Origin: Pseudomonadota bacterium
GTDB taxonomy: Bacteria; Pseudomonadota; Alphaproteobacteria; Rhodobacterales; Rhodobacteraceae
Assembly: GCA_020161655.1 (NCBI GenBank)
Contig: JAIUPC010000012.1
Coordinates: forward strand, 310,001 to 374,000
DNA length: 64,000 bases
Reading direction: 5' to 3'
Under the pieces are notes generated by a model. The model had not been told where the DNA came from. It saw nothing but the letters and a program-made list of their open reading frames with translations, and made no database searches. The position numbers and the translations under genes are program-made. This document shows positions 45,273 to 55,986 of the stretch, in pieces; within the stretch, counting starts at the first letter, position 1; every line of letters begins with the position of its first letter.

Positions 45273-47027
45273 ATGTCACGGCAGATGACCGGCGCGAGGA
45301 TGGTGGTTCAGGCGCTCAAGGATCAGGGCGTCGATGTGGTCTTCGGCTATCCCGGCGGCGCGGTGCTTCCGATCTATGACGAAATCTTTCAGCAGAACGA
45401 CATCCGCCACATCCTTGTCCGCCACGAACAGGGCGCGGTCCACATGGCCGAAGGCTATGCCCGTTCGACCGGCAAGCCGGGCGTGGCGCTTGTCACCTCC
45501 GGCCCTGGTGCCACCAATGCCGTCACCGGCCTGACGGATGCGCTGATGGATTCCATTCCGATTGTTGTTCTGACCGGACAGGTCCCGACCTTCATGATCG
45601 GCACCGACGGCTTTCAGGAGGCCGATACCGTCGGCATCACCCGGCCCTGCACCAAGCACAACTGGCTGGTGAAGGACACAGAGACGCTGGCCCAGACGCT
45701 GCATCAGGCCTTCCATGTCGCGACCAAGGGCCGTCCCGGCCCGGTGCTGATCGACATTCCGAAGGATGTGCAATTCGCCACCGGCACCTATCAGGGTCCG
45801 CGCGAGGCGAAGCAAAGCCGCTATCAGCCGAAGGTCAAGGGCGACATCGACGCCATCACCAAGCTGGTCGAGATGATGGAAAAAGCCGAACGCCCGGTCT
45901 TCTACACCGGCGGCGGCGTCATCAACTCCGGCCCGGCGGCGAGCCAGCTCTTGCGCGAACTGGCAGATGCGACCGGCATTCCCGTCACCTCGACGCTGAT
46001 GGGTCTTGGCGCCTACCCCGCCTCGGGGAAGAACTGGATCGGGATGCTCGGCATGCACGGGCTTTACGAGGCCAACCTCGCGATGCACGACTGCGACCTG
46101 ATGATCAATCTCGGCGCGCGGTTCGACGACCGCATCACCGGGCGGATCGCGGACTTTTCGCCCCGCTCGAAGAAGGCCCATGTCGATATCGACCCGTCCT
46201 CGATCAACAAGGTCATCCATGTCGATGTGCCGATCGTCGGCGATGTCGGCCATGTGCTGGAAGACCTTCTGAAAGTCTGGAAGGCGCGCGGGCGCAAGGT
46301 CAACAAGGAGGGCCTTGCGAAATGGTGGGGCCAGATCGACCAGTGGAAGGCGAAGAACTGCCTGTCCTACAAGCCCTCGCAAAAGACCATCAAGCCGCAA
46401 TACGCGCTTGAGCGGCTTGAGGCGCTGACGCGGGGCCGCGACCGCTACATCACGACCGAAGTCGGCCAGCACCAGATGTGGGCCGCGCAGTTCCTGCATT
46501 TCGACGCGCCGAACCGCTGGATGACCTCGGGCGGCCTCGGCACCATGGGCTACGGCCTCCCCGCCTCCATCGGCGTGCAGATCGCGCACCCGGATGCGCT
46601 TGTCATCAACGTCGCTGGTGAGGCGTCCTGGCTGATGAACATGCAGGAGATGGGAACGGCGATGCAGTTCCGCGCGCCGGTGAAGCAGTTCATCCTCAAC
46701 AACGAACGCCTCGGCATGGTGCGCCAGTGGCAGCAACTGCTGCATGGCGAGCGCTATTCCAGTTCCTGGTCGGAAAGCCTGCCGGATTTCGTGAAACTGG
46801 CCGAGGCATTCGGGGCAAGGGGTGCCAAGGTCGAAAGTCCGAAGGACATGGATGACGCCATCATGGCGATGATCGAGTATGACGGGCCCTACATCCTCGA
46901 CGTGATGGTGGAAAAGCACGAGAACTGCTTCCCGATGATTCCCTCCGGCAAGCCGCATAACGAGATGCTTCTCGGCGATGCATCGACCGAAGGCGCGATC
47001 CAGTCCGGCGGCGCCGTGCTGGTGTGA
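45273..47027 (+). CDS. ilvB: Acetolactate synthase large subunit
   Basis: A 584-aa TPP- and FAD-dependent enzyme condensing pyruvates (or pyruvate + 2-oxobutyrate) in branched-chain amino acid synthesis. The catalytic Glu is in LVRHEQGAVHMAEGYARS (about residue 50). The TPP/Mg site reads NVAGEASWLMNMQEMG, with GEAS where many bacteria have GDGS; this variant is usual in alphaproteobacterial copies. Start at 45273 follows GGAG/AAGG. It is followed by ilvN after 65 bases. Confidence 0.97.
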   Translation: MSRQMTGARMVVQALKDQGVDVVFGYPGGAVLPIYDEIFQQNDIRHILVRHEQGAVHMAEGYARSTGKPGVALVTSGPGATNAVTGLTDALMDSIPIVVLTGQVPTFMIGTDGFQEADTVGITRPCTKHNWLVKDTETLAQTLHQAFHVATKGRPGPVLIDIPKDVQFATGTYQGPREAKQSRYQPKVKGDIDAITKLVEMMEKAERPVFYTGGGVINSGPAASQLLRELADATGIPVTSTLMGLGAYPASGKNWIGMLGMHGLYEANLAMHDCDLMINLGARFDDRITGRIADFSPRSKKAHVDIDPSSINKVIHVDVPIVGDVGHVLEDLLKVWKARGRKVNKEGLAKWWGQIDQWKAKNCLSYKPSQKTIKPQYALERLEALTRGRDRYITTEVGQHQMWAAQFLHFDAPNRWMTSGGLGTMGYGLPASIGVQIAHPDALVINVAGEASWLMNMQEMGTAMQFRAPVKQFILNNERLGMVRQWQQLLHGERYSSSWSESLPDFVKLAEAFGARGAKVESPKDMDDAIMAMIEYDGPYILDVMVEKHENCFPMIPSGKPHNEMLLGDASTEGAIQSGGAVLV

Positions 47028-47052
47028 GACGGCCGGGGGCCCTGCCCCCGGA

Positions 47053-47084
47053 CCCCCGGAGTATTTAAGAGACAGAAAGTGAAG
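47053..47084 (+). repeat. Short dispersed element (copy 1), CCCCCGGAGTATTT ... GACAGAAAGTGAAG
   Basis: CCCCCGGAGTATTT (47053-47066), then 4 bases, then GACAGAAAGTGAAG (47071-47084). A second copy with a 3-base spacer is at 54918-54948. This copy sits in the ilvB-ilvN gap, ending eight bases before ilvN. The repetition across 8 kb in noncoding DNA suggests a family of dispersed elements. Confidence 0.7.
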
Positions 47085-47092
47085 GCAGGGAC

Positions 47093-47653
47093 ATGTCCGC
47101 ACTGAACATCAAGAAGGGCTCGTCGAGCCATTCCGCCTATGACCTTCGCGATCCGAATGCGCAGGTGACGGAGAGCCACACGCTCGCCGTGCTGGTCGAT
47201 AACGAGGCCGGGGTGTTGGCGCGGGTGATCGGCCTCTTTTCCGGGCGCGGTTACAACATCGACAGCCTGACGGTGGCCGAGGTCGACCATACCGGGCACC
47301 GCTCGCGGATCACGGTGGTGACGCGGGGCACGCCTTCGGTGATCGAGCAGATCAAGGCGCAGCTCGGCCGCCTTGTGCCGGTGCATGAAGTGCATGACCT
47401 GACTGTCGAAGGCCCGAGCGTCGAGCGGGAGCTCGCGCTCTTCAAGGTGGCGGGAACCGGAGAGAAGCGGATCGAGGCCTTGCGGCTGGCCGAGATCTTC
47501 CGCGCCAATGTGGTCGATTCCACGCTGCAGAGCTTCGTCTTCGAGATGACGGGGACCCCGGCGAAGATCGACGCCTTCGCCGAGTTGATGCGGCCCCTCG
47601 GCCTCGCCGACGTGGCGCGGACCGGCGTTGCGGCGCTGGCGCGCGGCGTCTGA
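47093..47653 (+). CDS. ilvN: Acetolactate synthase small (regulatory) subunit
   Basis: A 186-aa subunit that activates the large subunit and confers valine feedback. The N-terminal ACT domain has HTLAVLVDNEAGVLARVIGL and FSGRGYNIDSLTVAEV; a C-terminal domain of the ALS small-subunit family follows (ERELALFKVAGTGEKRIEAL). It follows the large subunit in the usual order and a terminator lies just beyond. Confidence 0.97.
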   Translation: MSALNIKKGSSSHSAYDLRDPNAQVTESHTLAVLVDNEAGVLARVIGLFSGRGYNIDSLTVAEVDHTGHRSRITVVTRGTPSVIEQIKAQLGRLVPVHEVHDLTVEGPSVERELALFKVAGTGEKRIEALRLAEIFRANVVDSTLQSFVFEMTGTPAKIDAFAELMRPLGLADVARTGVAALARGV

Positions 47654-47667
47654 TCCGGGGGCAAAGA

Positions 47668-47704
47668 AAAGCCCCGGGGAATCTAAGGCTCACCCCGGGG
47701 CTTT
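47668..47704. terminator. Bidirectional terminator between ilvN and EF-hand gene
   Basis: AAAGCCCCGGGG (47668-47679) pairs exactly with CCCCGGGGCTTT (47693-47704). On the minus strand it is followed by TTTTCTTTG; on the plus strand by GAATTTC. It ends the convergent ilvN and EF-hand transcripts. Confidence 0.85.
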
Positions 47705-47727
47705 GAATTTCTGAAGCGCGCCCTGGA

Positions 47728-47964
47728 TCAGGCGGCGAGCGTGCCCGTCTCGCGTGCGGCCTGAAGCTCATCGGCATCGACCTGGCCGTCGGCGTTGATG
47801 TCTACCGAGGTGAAGGTCGCTTCGTTCAGGTCGGGATAGGCGGCCTTCAGTTCCTCGAAGGAATAGGTGCCGTTGCCATCCGTGTCGCTGACCACGGTCT
47901 GCGCCATCGCTTGCGTCGCACCAAGGGCCATCACGGCGCCAAAAGCCAGTACCAGTTTCTTCAT
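47728..47964 (-). CDS. Small secreted EF-hand calcium-binding protein
   Basis: A 78-aa protein with a Sec signal peptide (KKLVLAFGAVMALGATQAMA, cleavage predicted after AMA) and two calcium loops, DTDGNGTYSFEE and DINADGQVDADE, each with Asp/Asn at positions 1, 3 and 5 and Glu at 12. The start MKKLVLAF at 47964 is chosen by signal structure. It resembles small periplasmic EF-hand proteins of unknown role in the family. Confidence 0.88.
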   Translation of the reverse strand: MKKLVLAFGAVMALGATQAMAQTVVSDTDGNGTYSFEELKAAYPDLNEATFTSVDINADGQVDADELQAARETGTLAA

Positions 47965-48111
47965 CGGTCTTTCACTCCTCCGGGTCGTTCCCAGGACTAC
48001 ACGGGACAAGACATAGTCAAACCTGCCGCGTTATCCAATAACTGGCCCCTGCCCCGTTGATTTTCAAGGGCATCGCCCCGACCCCATGCTCGCCAGGAGA
48101 GGCGTTCCGCC

Positions 48112-50148
48112 CTATCCCACCTGCCAGATCTTCTCGCGCGCATCCACGACACGCCGGCGCATGTCGCCCGCGAAGAGCGAACGGGTGAAGCGGCCGAGGC
48201 CCGCAGGATGCTCGCCGAAGGTTTGCAGGCGCTGGGTCAGAATCGCGCGCGCGCGAGGATCGATGGTGGTGGCGAAGACCTGCGGTTCCGCGAAGCGGTA
48301 ACTGGCGAGGGGTCGGGCGAAATCTGCCGCCGCCCAGGTCTCTACATCGTAGGAGGTGACCCAGTCCGGTGTGGCATTCAGCGCCCGTGCGAAAGGGCTG
48401 TCGAGCATGACAGCAGTATAATAGCCAGTCAGGCTGGCCAGCATGTCCTGCGCCTCGGCTTCGGGTCCGATCATGTCGGAGATCGTGTCGTGCAGGAAGG
48501 CGAGCGCCTCCTTGAGAACGAAGAACCGGCCTATCATCGAGTATTTCGACAGAAGGTTGCCGCCGAGCTCGCCCGAGATCAGCCTGTCGTAATTCTCCTC
48601 CGCCCAGGCAACGCATTCTTCCCGGCTTTCGAAAAGCTCGGCCTGGTTTTCGGCGAGGTAGTCGGCCACTGCATCACGGAAGGCCTTTGGCGCTTCCTGA
48701 AGCCGCTTCTGCGCATGGACGACGATCTGATAGGGGCGCAGCCCCATTTCGCGGCCGAAACGAAAGAGATAGGCGAAGTTGTCCTCGTAGTAATAGATCG
48801 TGAGCAAGAGGTGGAAGACCCGCGTATCGAGGTAATCCTGGAAAGAGAAACTCTCGCTCTGGACCACCATTTCCTCAGTCTCGACGACGGTGCCGCCAAT
48901 ACCATAGTCGCCAAGACAGCGCGCGACGACGCGGTAGAGTGTCTTGAACCCGAACTTCTGTCTCTGATCCGGATTGGCGAGCGGCGCCCCGTGAAGAAGC
49001 ATCAGTTGATGCGCCGCGACACGGGACACACCGGTTTCGATAAGCTGATCGACCGCGTCCATGAAGGACTGCTTGGTTTCACCCGGCATGCACAGGATCA
49101 GCTCGCCATAGGATTGCATTCCTTTCGCGTGCAATTCGGCCTGAATCTGAGCGTAGGTTTCCAGCTTGATGTTGTCGCGCTGGATATTCTTCAGGACAAT
49201 CGGGCTCAGCGACTGGACGGCGGCCGTCATCGGCAAACGTCCCTTGGCGCGTTTCATCACCTCGATGATCCGTTCACCCTTGTTCTTGCCGGTGGTGGTA
49301 CGGATGTATTTCGGCCAGTCGTGACGGTCCATCAACTGGCCGAGATAGTCGGCCAGTTCCACATCCTGAAGATACATGCCGAAATTGTCGTCAGCAAAAC
49401 AGAGCGGCGAAGCGTGATCGATCCGCGCAACGATATAGTCCAGATCCGCCCTCATGCGGTCGAGCGAATGGCGGAATGCCTTGGAGTTGGAGTTGACCGA
49501 AGAGTTGCAGAACTGGCAGGTGAAGGGGCAGCCCCGGGTCAATTGCAACAGCGCAAATAGCCCCGTCGGAAAGAACTTGTCCATGAGGCCCGTCTGATAA
49601 GGGCTTGGAATTTCGTCAAGATCCCGTATCCTCGGCACCTCCGGCCCGCGCACGATTTCACCCGTCGCCGGCACGACCCACTGGTTGCCAGGTAACGCTT
49701 CCGCCATCACGCCGGCGATCGAGCCGGTGTCGATGAAGCGCTGCAGAACGGCGAGGAAGGCCCGCTCCCCCTCGTAGGTCGGCCCCCGGACATGGATGTC
49801 GATCTCCGGCATCGTCCGCATCCAGTCGTCCTGTTCTTCCGTGGTAAGCGGGAAGTTCGGCCCCCCCATCAGGGTAAGCATGCCGGGCGCGCGGGCCTTT
49901 GCGTATCGCGCGAACTGAAGCGCAAGATGGTGGTTCCAGGAATAGCTCGACAGGCCAAGGAGATCGGGCGCTGCGGTGTCGATGGCCTGCTTCAACTCAT
50001 CTGGATCGCGGAATATCCTGATCTCGAGCGGTTCATCAGATTTTGCGTAAGCCTTTGCAAAGGCTGCCAGATATCCAACGCCCAGAGGATAGGTATCGGA
50101 CGTCACCGTCACCAGATTGTGGCCAAGGTCGGCAAGAAAAATCCTCAA
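48112..50148 (-). CDS. B12-binding domain radical SAM protein
   Basis: An approximately 678-aa protein with an N-terminal cobalamin-binding Rossmann region (residues 1-150: TYPLGVGYLAAFAKAYA; LLGLSSYSWNHHLALQFAR) and a radical SAM core (Cys207-x3-Cys211-x2-Cys214 in TRGCPFTCQFCNSSVNS). A C-terminal region of about 200 residues has no domain I recognise. These enzymes perform B12-dependent radical methylation or rearrangement. The TTG at 50148 was chosen because GGAG lies six bases upstream; ATGs at 50160 and 50169 lack a ribosome site. No substrate-pathway neighbours are present. Confidence 0.85.
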   Translation of the reverse strand: MRIFLADLGHNLVTVTSDTYPLGVGYLAAFAKAYAKSDEPLEIRIFRDPDELKQAIDTAAPDLLGLSSYSWNHHLALQFARYAKARAPGMLTLMGGPNFPLTTEEQDDWMRTMPEIDIHVRGPTYEGERAFLAVLQRFIDTGSIAGVMAEALPGNQWVVPATGEIVRGPEVPRIRDLDEIPSPYQTGLMDKFFPTGLFALLQLTRGCPFTCQFCNSSVNSNSKAFRHSLDRMRADLDYIVARIDHASPLCFADDNFGMYLQDVELADYLGQLMDRHDWPKYIRTTTGKNKGERIIEVMKRAKGRLPMTAAVQSLSPIVLKNIQRDNIKLETYAQIQAELHAKGMQSYGELILCMPGETKQSFMDAVDQLIETGVSRVAAHQLMLLHGAPLANPDQRQKFGFKTLYRVVARCLGDYGIGGTVVETEEMVVQSESFSFQDYLDTRVFHLLLTIYYYEDNFAYLFRFGREMGLRPYQIVVHAQKRLQEAPKAFRDAVADYLAENQAELFESREECVAWAEENYDRLISGELGGNLLSKYSMIGRFFVLKEALAFLHDTISDMIGPEAEAQDMLASLTGYYTAVMLDSPFARALNATPDWVTSYDVETWAAADFARPLASYRFAEPQVFATTIDPRARAILTQRLQTFGEHPAGLGRFTRSLFAGDMRRRVVDAREKIWQVG

Positions 50149-50272
50149 TCGGCACTCCATGGGCAGCATAAGAGTGTACAATGTTTGTCGAGGTTATCAT
50201 CACTTCTGACCGTCGCCTACGATTTTGGGAGAAACAGTGGAGGGGCTTACGGCATTGTTTCCAGGACGGCTG

Positions 50273-50302
50273 AAATAAAAATGGGACCCGCGAGGGTCCC
50301 AT
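50273..50302 (-). terminator. Rho-independent terminator, minus strand, upstream of radical SAM gene
   Basis: On the minus strand ATGGGACCC (50302-50294) pairs with GGGTCCCAT (50289-50281) around a 4-base loop, followed by TTTTATTT. It would terminate transcription from about 50500 before reaching the radical SAM start at 50148. Confidence 0.8.
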
Positions 50303-50480
50303 GTAGTTTCGCCGCTCAGGCTCATCATTTACCGCCCGTTTTTTCTCGCCTGCGGCCTGAGCGCCGTCGGGGGCGAGCGCACCCGCCCCGTGTCCGAAAA
50401 ACCGTATGTCTGCTGACGAAGACCCTAGCCGAAAATGCGCCTTCGCGTCATCCGTTTTGTACCGGCGAGAGGCCGCGTGG

Positions 50481-50515
50481 GGCGAAATAAATGTGGGTCG
50501 GAACCCAATTTCGCC
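50481..50515. other. Imperfect hairpin in the fur-radical SAM gap
   Basis: GGCGAAAT (50481-50488) pairs with ATTTCGCC (50508-50515), and TGGGT (50494-50498) with ACCCA (50503-50507) around CGGA, with a 5-base bulge (AAATG). Total 13 pairs. Suggests a structured RNA or leader in this gap. Confidence 0.55.
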
Positions 50516-50677
50516 ACGATATGTTGTGTTTTGAGACTTGACACACACCTACCGGCTGTAGTCCCCCGAGTCGCATGCCCGGATGCCCCCGCCCGCGGAG
50601 AATCGCCCCGGTACCCTGCCACTTTTCCGCCCCGCCGAATTGCCTTAAGCCTGAAACCGAACGGGTCCGGAGTGCGC

Positions 50678-51105
50678 ATGAGCCAATCCATCATCGACCG
50701 CTGCGCCGCCAAGGGGCTGCGGCTGACCGAACAGCGCCGCGTCATCGCGCGGGTCCTGGAGCAATCCGCCGACCACCCCGATGCGGAGATTGTCCATGCC
50801 CGCGCCGCGGCGATCGACCGGCGCATCTCGCTCGCGACGGTCTACCGGACCTTGCGGGTCTTCGACGAGGCGGGGATCCTCGACAAGCTCGAATTCGGCG
50901 ACGGCCGCGCCCGCTATGAGGATGCCGAGCGCGCCCATCATGACCACCTGATCGACCTCACCTCGGGCCAAGTCATCGAGTTCGTCGACCCCGAGATCGA
51001 GGCCTTGCAGGAAAAGATCGCGCGGAGGCTTGGTTACCGGCTGAAGGGCCACCGGCTTGAGCTTTTCGGCGTGCCCGCCAAGGGCGCGGCGCGGAAGGGC
51101 GAGCA

Positions 51106-51109
<4 letters not shown>
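50678..51109 (+). CDS. fur: Fur family metal-responsive regulator (Fur/Mur)
   Basis: A 143-aa Fur-type repressor. The winged-helix (SLATVYRTLRVFDEAGILDK, residues 50-69) and metal ligands in AHHDHLIDLTSGQVIEF are clear. The C-x2-C structural zinc site of E. coli Fur is absent (LTSG instead of LDCG), the pattern of alphaproteobacterial Fur/Mur proteins that respond to iron or manganese. The start MSQSIIDRCAAKG was chosen by family likeness. The stop overlaps the DMT transporter (ATGA). Confidence 0.93.
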
Positions 51110-53377
<2,268 letters not shown>

Positions 53378-53501
53378 TCTCGCAGCCCCCGAGGGTCGTA
53401 GAGACGAATGTCGAATATGGGCGCGCCAAGGTGCGCCCTACCCTCCCCACCGCCGCACCCGGGCCGAGGAAACGCCCCGGGGCGGCCAATGGGAGGGACA
53501 T

Positions 53502-53996
53502 ATGAACATCATCACGGCTCTGGCCATATCCATCGGCGTCCTCGCCGCCCTGGCCACCTATCTATGCCTTGGCACTTCGCTCGGCCTGCAAGTCTGGGCG
53601 CTTTTCGTCGGTTGGGGCAGCTTCTACCATACCGGCGGCAAGGCTGACGGGCTGACGAAATCCGCGATCAACCACGCCTGGGGCGTCGTTGTCGCGGCGG
53701 TCACATTGTTCATGGTAGCCGTTGTCGGCGGGTCGGTTCTGGTGACCTCGATCATCGTCGGTATCTCGGTCGTGGTTCTGGTGCTCGGCGCGCATGTCCC
53801 GGTCCTGGCGACGATCCCGGCGGCGGTCTACGGCTATGCTTCCACGGCGGCCTTCACGCTCTTGAGCGGGGTGGCGCTCGGCGATCTCGGCGCGGTGCTG
53901 AAATCGGCGGTGGTGGTGCTGGCGTCGCTGGTGATCGGCAATCTCTTCGGCTTCGTGTCGGAGAAGATCGCCGGCGGCATGGCGAAGGCGGCCTGA
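53502..53996 (+). CDS. DUF1097 domain-containing membrane protein
   Basis: A 164-aa protein with five or six hydrophobic segments (ALAISIGVLAALATYLCLG, VWALFVGWGSFYHTGG, AWGVVVAAVTLFMVAVVGG, TIPAAVYGYASTAAFTLLSG). It matches DUF1097; function unknown, though some homologues sit near transporters. It stands alone after eno; an interrupted hairpin (GGGCGC/GCGCCC, 53419-53438) precedes it. Confidence 0.85.
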   Translation: MNIITALAISIGVLAALATYLCLGTSLGLQVWALFVGWGSFYHTGGKADGLTKSAINHAWGVVVAAVTLFMVAVVGGSVLVTSIIVGISVVVLVLGAHVPVLATIPAAVYGYASTAAFTLLSGVALGDLGAVLKSAVVVLASLVIGNLFGFVSEKIAGGMAKAA

Positions 53997-54034
53997 GCCT
54001 TGGGCCGGGCGTTCGCCGCCCGGCCTTTCGTTGG

Positions 54035-54802
54035 CTAGAGAGCCACCTTGTATTCCTGAAGCGTGTTGCCGCCGTCGACGACGATAAGCTGGCCGGTGAC
54101 ATAGCTCGCCTCTTCGGCGGCAAGGAAGAGGACGGCATGGGCCACCTCATCGGGCCGGCCGGGGCGGCCGACCGGGGTGTGGTGTCCGGCGGTGATTTCA
54201 GCCGCGCTTGACGATTCCGTCTCGATCCAGCCGGGGCCAACCGCGTTCACGGTGACGCCCAGGGGCCCGACCTCAAGCGCCAGCGCCCGCGTGAGACCCA
54301 TCAGCCCGGCCTTTGCAGTGGCGTAGATCGAGCTTCCGGCGATGGCGACAACCGGCCCGGTGACGGAGGAGGTATGAACGATGCGGCCATAGCGCCGGTC
54401 GACCATGCCGGGCAGGATCGCGCGGGTCAGGCGCAGGACGGTGCCAAGGTTCATGTCGAGCCCTCGGCTCCAGGCCGCCTCGTCCAGCGCCGTGAAATGG
54501 CCGCCGGGCAGGCTGACGCCGGTCTGGGACATGCCGGCGTTGTTGACGAGGATGTCGATGGGGCCGAGCGCGGCTTCCGTTTCGGCCACCAGCCGGGCGA
54601 CATCCTCGGGCCGGGTCAGGTCGGCGGTGGTGGCGAAGACATCACCGATCTCTCGCGCGCGGTCATGGATGCGGTCGGTCGTCGAGGTGATCGCCACCTT
54701 TGCCCCGGCGGCATGAAGCGCCCGCGCGATGGCAAAGCCGATCCCGCCCGCGCTTCCTGCCCCCGTCACCAAAGCCACCCGTCCCTTTACGCCCGCCATC
54801 AC
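54035..54802 (-). CDS. SDR family oxidoreductase
   Basis: A 255-aa classical short-chain dehydrogenase with the NAD(P) motif VALVTGAGSAGGIGFAIARA (residues 8-27), NNAG (DILVNNAGMSQTGV) and the catalytic Ser-Tyr-Lys set (TSSVTGP; SSIYATAKAGLMGLTRAL). The late GPGWIETESSSAAEI and EASYVTGQLIVVDGG segments are typical. Convergent with DUF1097. The start lies 2 codons into MMAGVKGRV; either Met is possible. Confidence 0.92.
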   Translation of the reverse strand: MMAGVKGRVALVTGAGSAGGIGFAIARALHAAGAKVAITSTTDRIHDRAREIGDVFATTADLTRPEDVARLVAETEAALGPIDILVNNAGMSQTGVSLPGGHFTALDEAAWSRGLDMNLGTVLRLTRAILPGMVDRRYGRIVHTSSVTGPVVAIAGSSIYATAKAGLMGLTRALALEVGPLGVTVNAVGPGWIETESSSAAEITAGHHTPVGRPGRPDEVAHAVLFLAAEEASYVTGQLIVVDGGNTLQEYKVAL

Positions 54803-54894
54803 TCTCTCCCCGCTGTTGCGGCCAGCCTAGAAGCGGTGGGACCAGATGCAAGCGGGGACCGCGCCGGCGCGGCGCGAAGGGGGCGCTGCCCCCT

Positions 54895-54915
54895 GTCCCG
54901 GAGCAAGTCCGGGAC
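54895..54915. repeat. Palindromic repeat, second copy of GTCCCGGA-N5-TCCGGGAC
   Basis: GTCCCGGA-GCAAG-TCCGGGAC; the loop differs from the first copy (24702-24722) by one base. It lies in the 221-base gap between the divergent SDR and desaturase genes, directly beside the second copy of the GGAGTATTT element. Confidence 0.7.
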
Positions 54916-54917
54916 TC

Positions 54918-54948
54918 CCCCCGGAGTATTTCGGGACAGAAAGTGAAG
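54918..54948 (+). repeat. Short dispersed element (copy 2), CCCCCGGAGTATTT ... GACAGAAAGTGAAG
   Basis: Both blocks are identical to the copy at 47053-47084; only the spacer differs (CGG vs AAGA). It follows the palindromic repeat with 2 bases between, forming a composite element 76 bases before the desaturase start. Confidence 0.7.
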
Positions 54949-55023
54949 GAAGGTGTGCAGGCGGAGCCTTGGCATTGCCGGGACGAGGGGCGAGACTGGC
55001 GGGACGCCAGCGGAACCGAAGGC

Positions 55024-55911
55024 ATGACCGACCACAAGAGCTTTCTCGCCCGGCTTCCCGCCGCGACCCGCACCGACCTGACCGAGCGGAGCGACCGCGC
55101 CGGGCTTTGGCATCTTGCCGGGCATGGCGGGCTGATCCTGCTCACTGGGGCGGCGATTGCGGCGAAGCTGCCGTTCTGGCCGCTCCTCTTGCCGGTACAG
55201 GGGATACTGCTCGCCTTCCTTTTCACGCTTGAGCATGAATGCACGCATCGCACGCCCTTCGCTTCGGACCGGCTCTCTGACTGGGTCGGGCGGGTCTGCG
55301 GGCTGGTGCTGATCCTGCCCTTCGAATGGTTCCGGTCCTTTCACCTTGCCCATCACCGTTTCACCAACCTGCCGGGCGAGGACCCGGAACTGGACGCCCC
55401 GAAGCCCGAGACTGCGGCAGAATGGGCGCTTCATGTCAGCGGCCTGCCCTACTGGTGGTCGGCCCTGAAGCTCATGGCGCGGCTCTGCATGGGCCGAGAG
55501 GAGGCGCGCTATCTCGCGCCGCGCGCCCTGCCAAGGATGCGGCGCGAGGCGCGGGTGATGGTGGCGCTCTACGCCTTGGCGGGGGCCAGCCTGCTGGCCT
55601 CGCCTCTCCTTCTCTGGCTCTGGATCCTGCCGGTGCTTCTCGGCCAGCCCTTCCTCCGGCTCTATCTTCTGGCCGAGCATGGCGACTGCGCCTTTGTCGC
55701 CAACATGTTCGAGAACACCCGCACGACTTTCACCAATCGCCTCGTCCGCTTCCTCGCGTGGAACATGCCCTACCATGTCGAGCATCACGTCTTCCCCGCC
55801 GTCCCCTTCCATCGCCTGCCGGACCTGCACAGGGAGATGCAGGACGAGTTGAAGGTGACCGCCGACGGCTATGCCGCCTTCAGCCGCGACTACCTCGCCC
55901 GGCGCCGCTAA
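55024..55911 (+). CDS. Fatty acid desaturase family membrane protein
   Basis: A 295-aa integral membrane di-iron enzyme. The three His boxes are visible: HECTH (71-75), HLAHH (107-111, in FRSFHLAHHRFTNLPG) and HVEHH (251-255). Four or more hydrophobic segments surround them. The family also includes carotenoid hydroxylases and alkane hydroxylases, so the substrate is uncertain. The start MTDHKSFLARLP was chosen over a longer frame that lacks family likeness. Confidence 0.93.
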   Translation: MTDHKSFLARLPAATRTDLTERSDRAGLWHLAGHGGLILLTGAAIAAKLPFWPLLLPVQGILLAFLFTLEHECTHRTPFASDRLSDWVGRVCGLVLILPFEWFRSFHLAHHRFTNLPGEDPELDAPKPETAAEWALHVSGLPYWWSALKLMARLCMGREEARYLAPRALPRMRREARVMVALYALAGASLLASPLLLWLWILPVLLGQPFLRLYLLAEHGDCAFVANMFENTRTTFTNRLVRFLAWNMPYHVEHHVFPAVPFHRLPDLHREMQDELKVTADGYAAFSRDYLARRR

Positions 55912-55986
55912 TGTAGCGGTGACAATCCCGGCATGGAGGCGCGCCCCTTGATCTGCTAGGGGAACGCCAGCACAAGGACCCCCGCC

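Larger units (their letters stand above)
50149..50677. other. 529-base gene-free stretch between radical SAM gene and fur
   Basis: No convincing coding frame. It holds a terminator (50273-50302, minus direction), an imperfect hairpin (50481-50515) and the fur promoter region, with TTGACA at 50538-50543. The flanking genes diverge. It may also encode a small RNA on the minus strand (see findings). Confidence 0.6.

Noticed and set aside
45276-47102. 608-codon frame antisense to ilvB
   Set aside because: Shadow of ilvB; composition typical of complementary reading in GC-rich coding DNA.
50200-50328. 42-codon minus-strand frame (starting MMSLSGETTWD) through the terminator
   Set aside because: The frame runs through the terminator hairpin, and no ribosome site precedes it; better explained as noncoding.
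53419-53438. GGGCGC/GCGCCC hairpin after eno as a terminator
   Set aside because: Only six base pairs with no T run; could be part of a dispersed element but evidence is too thin to call.
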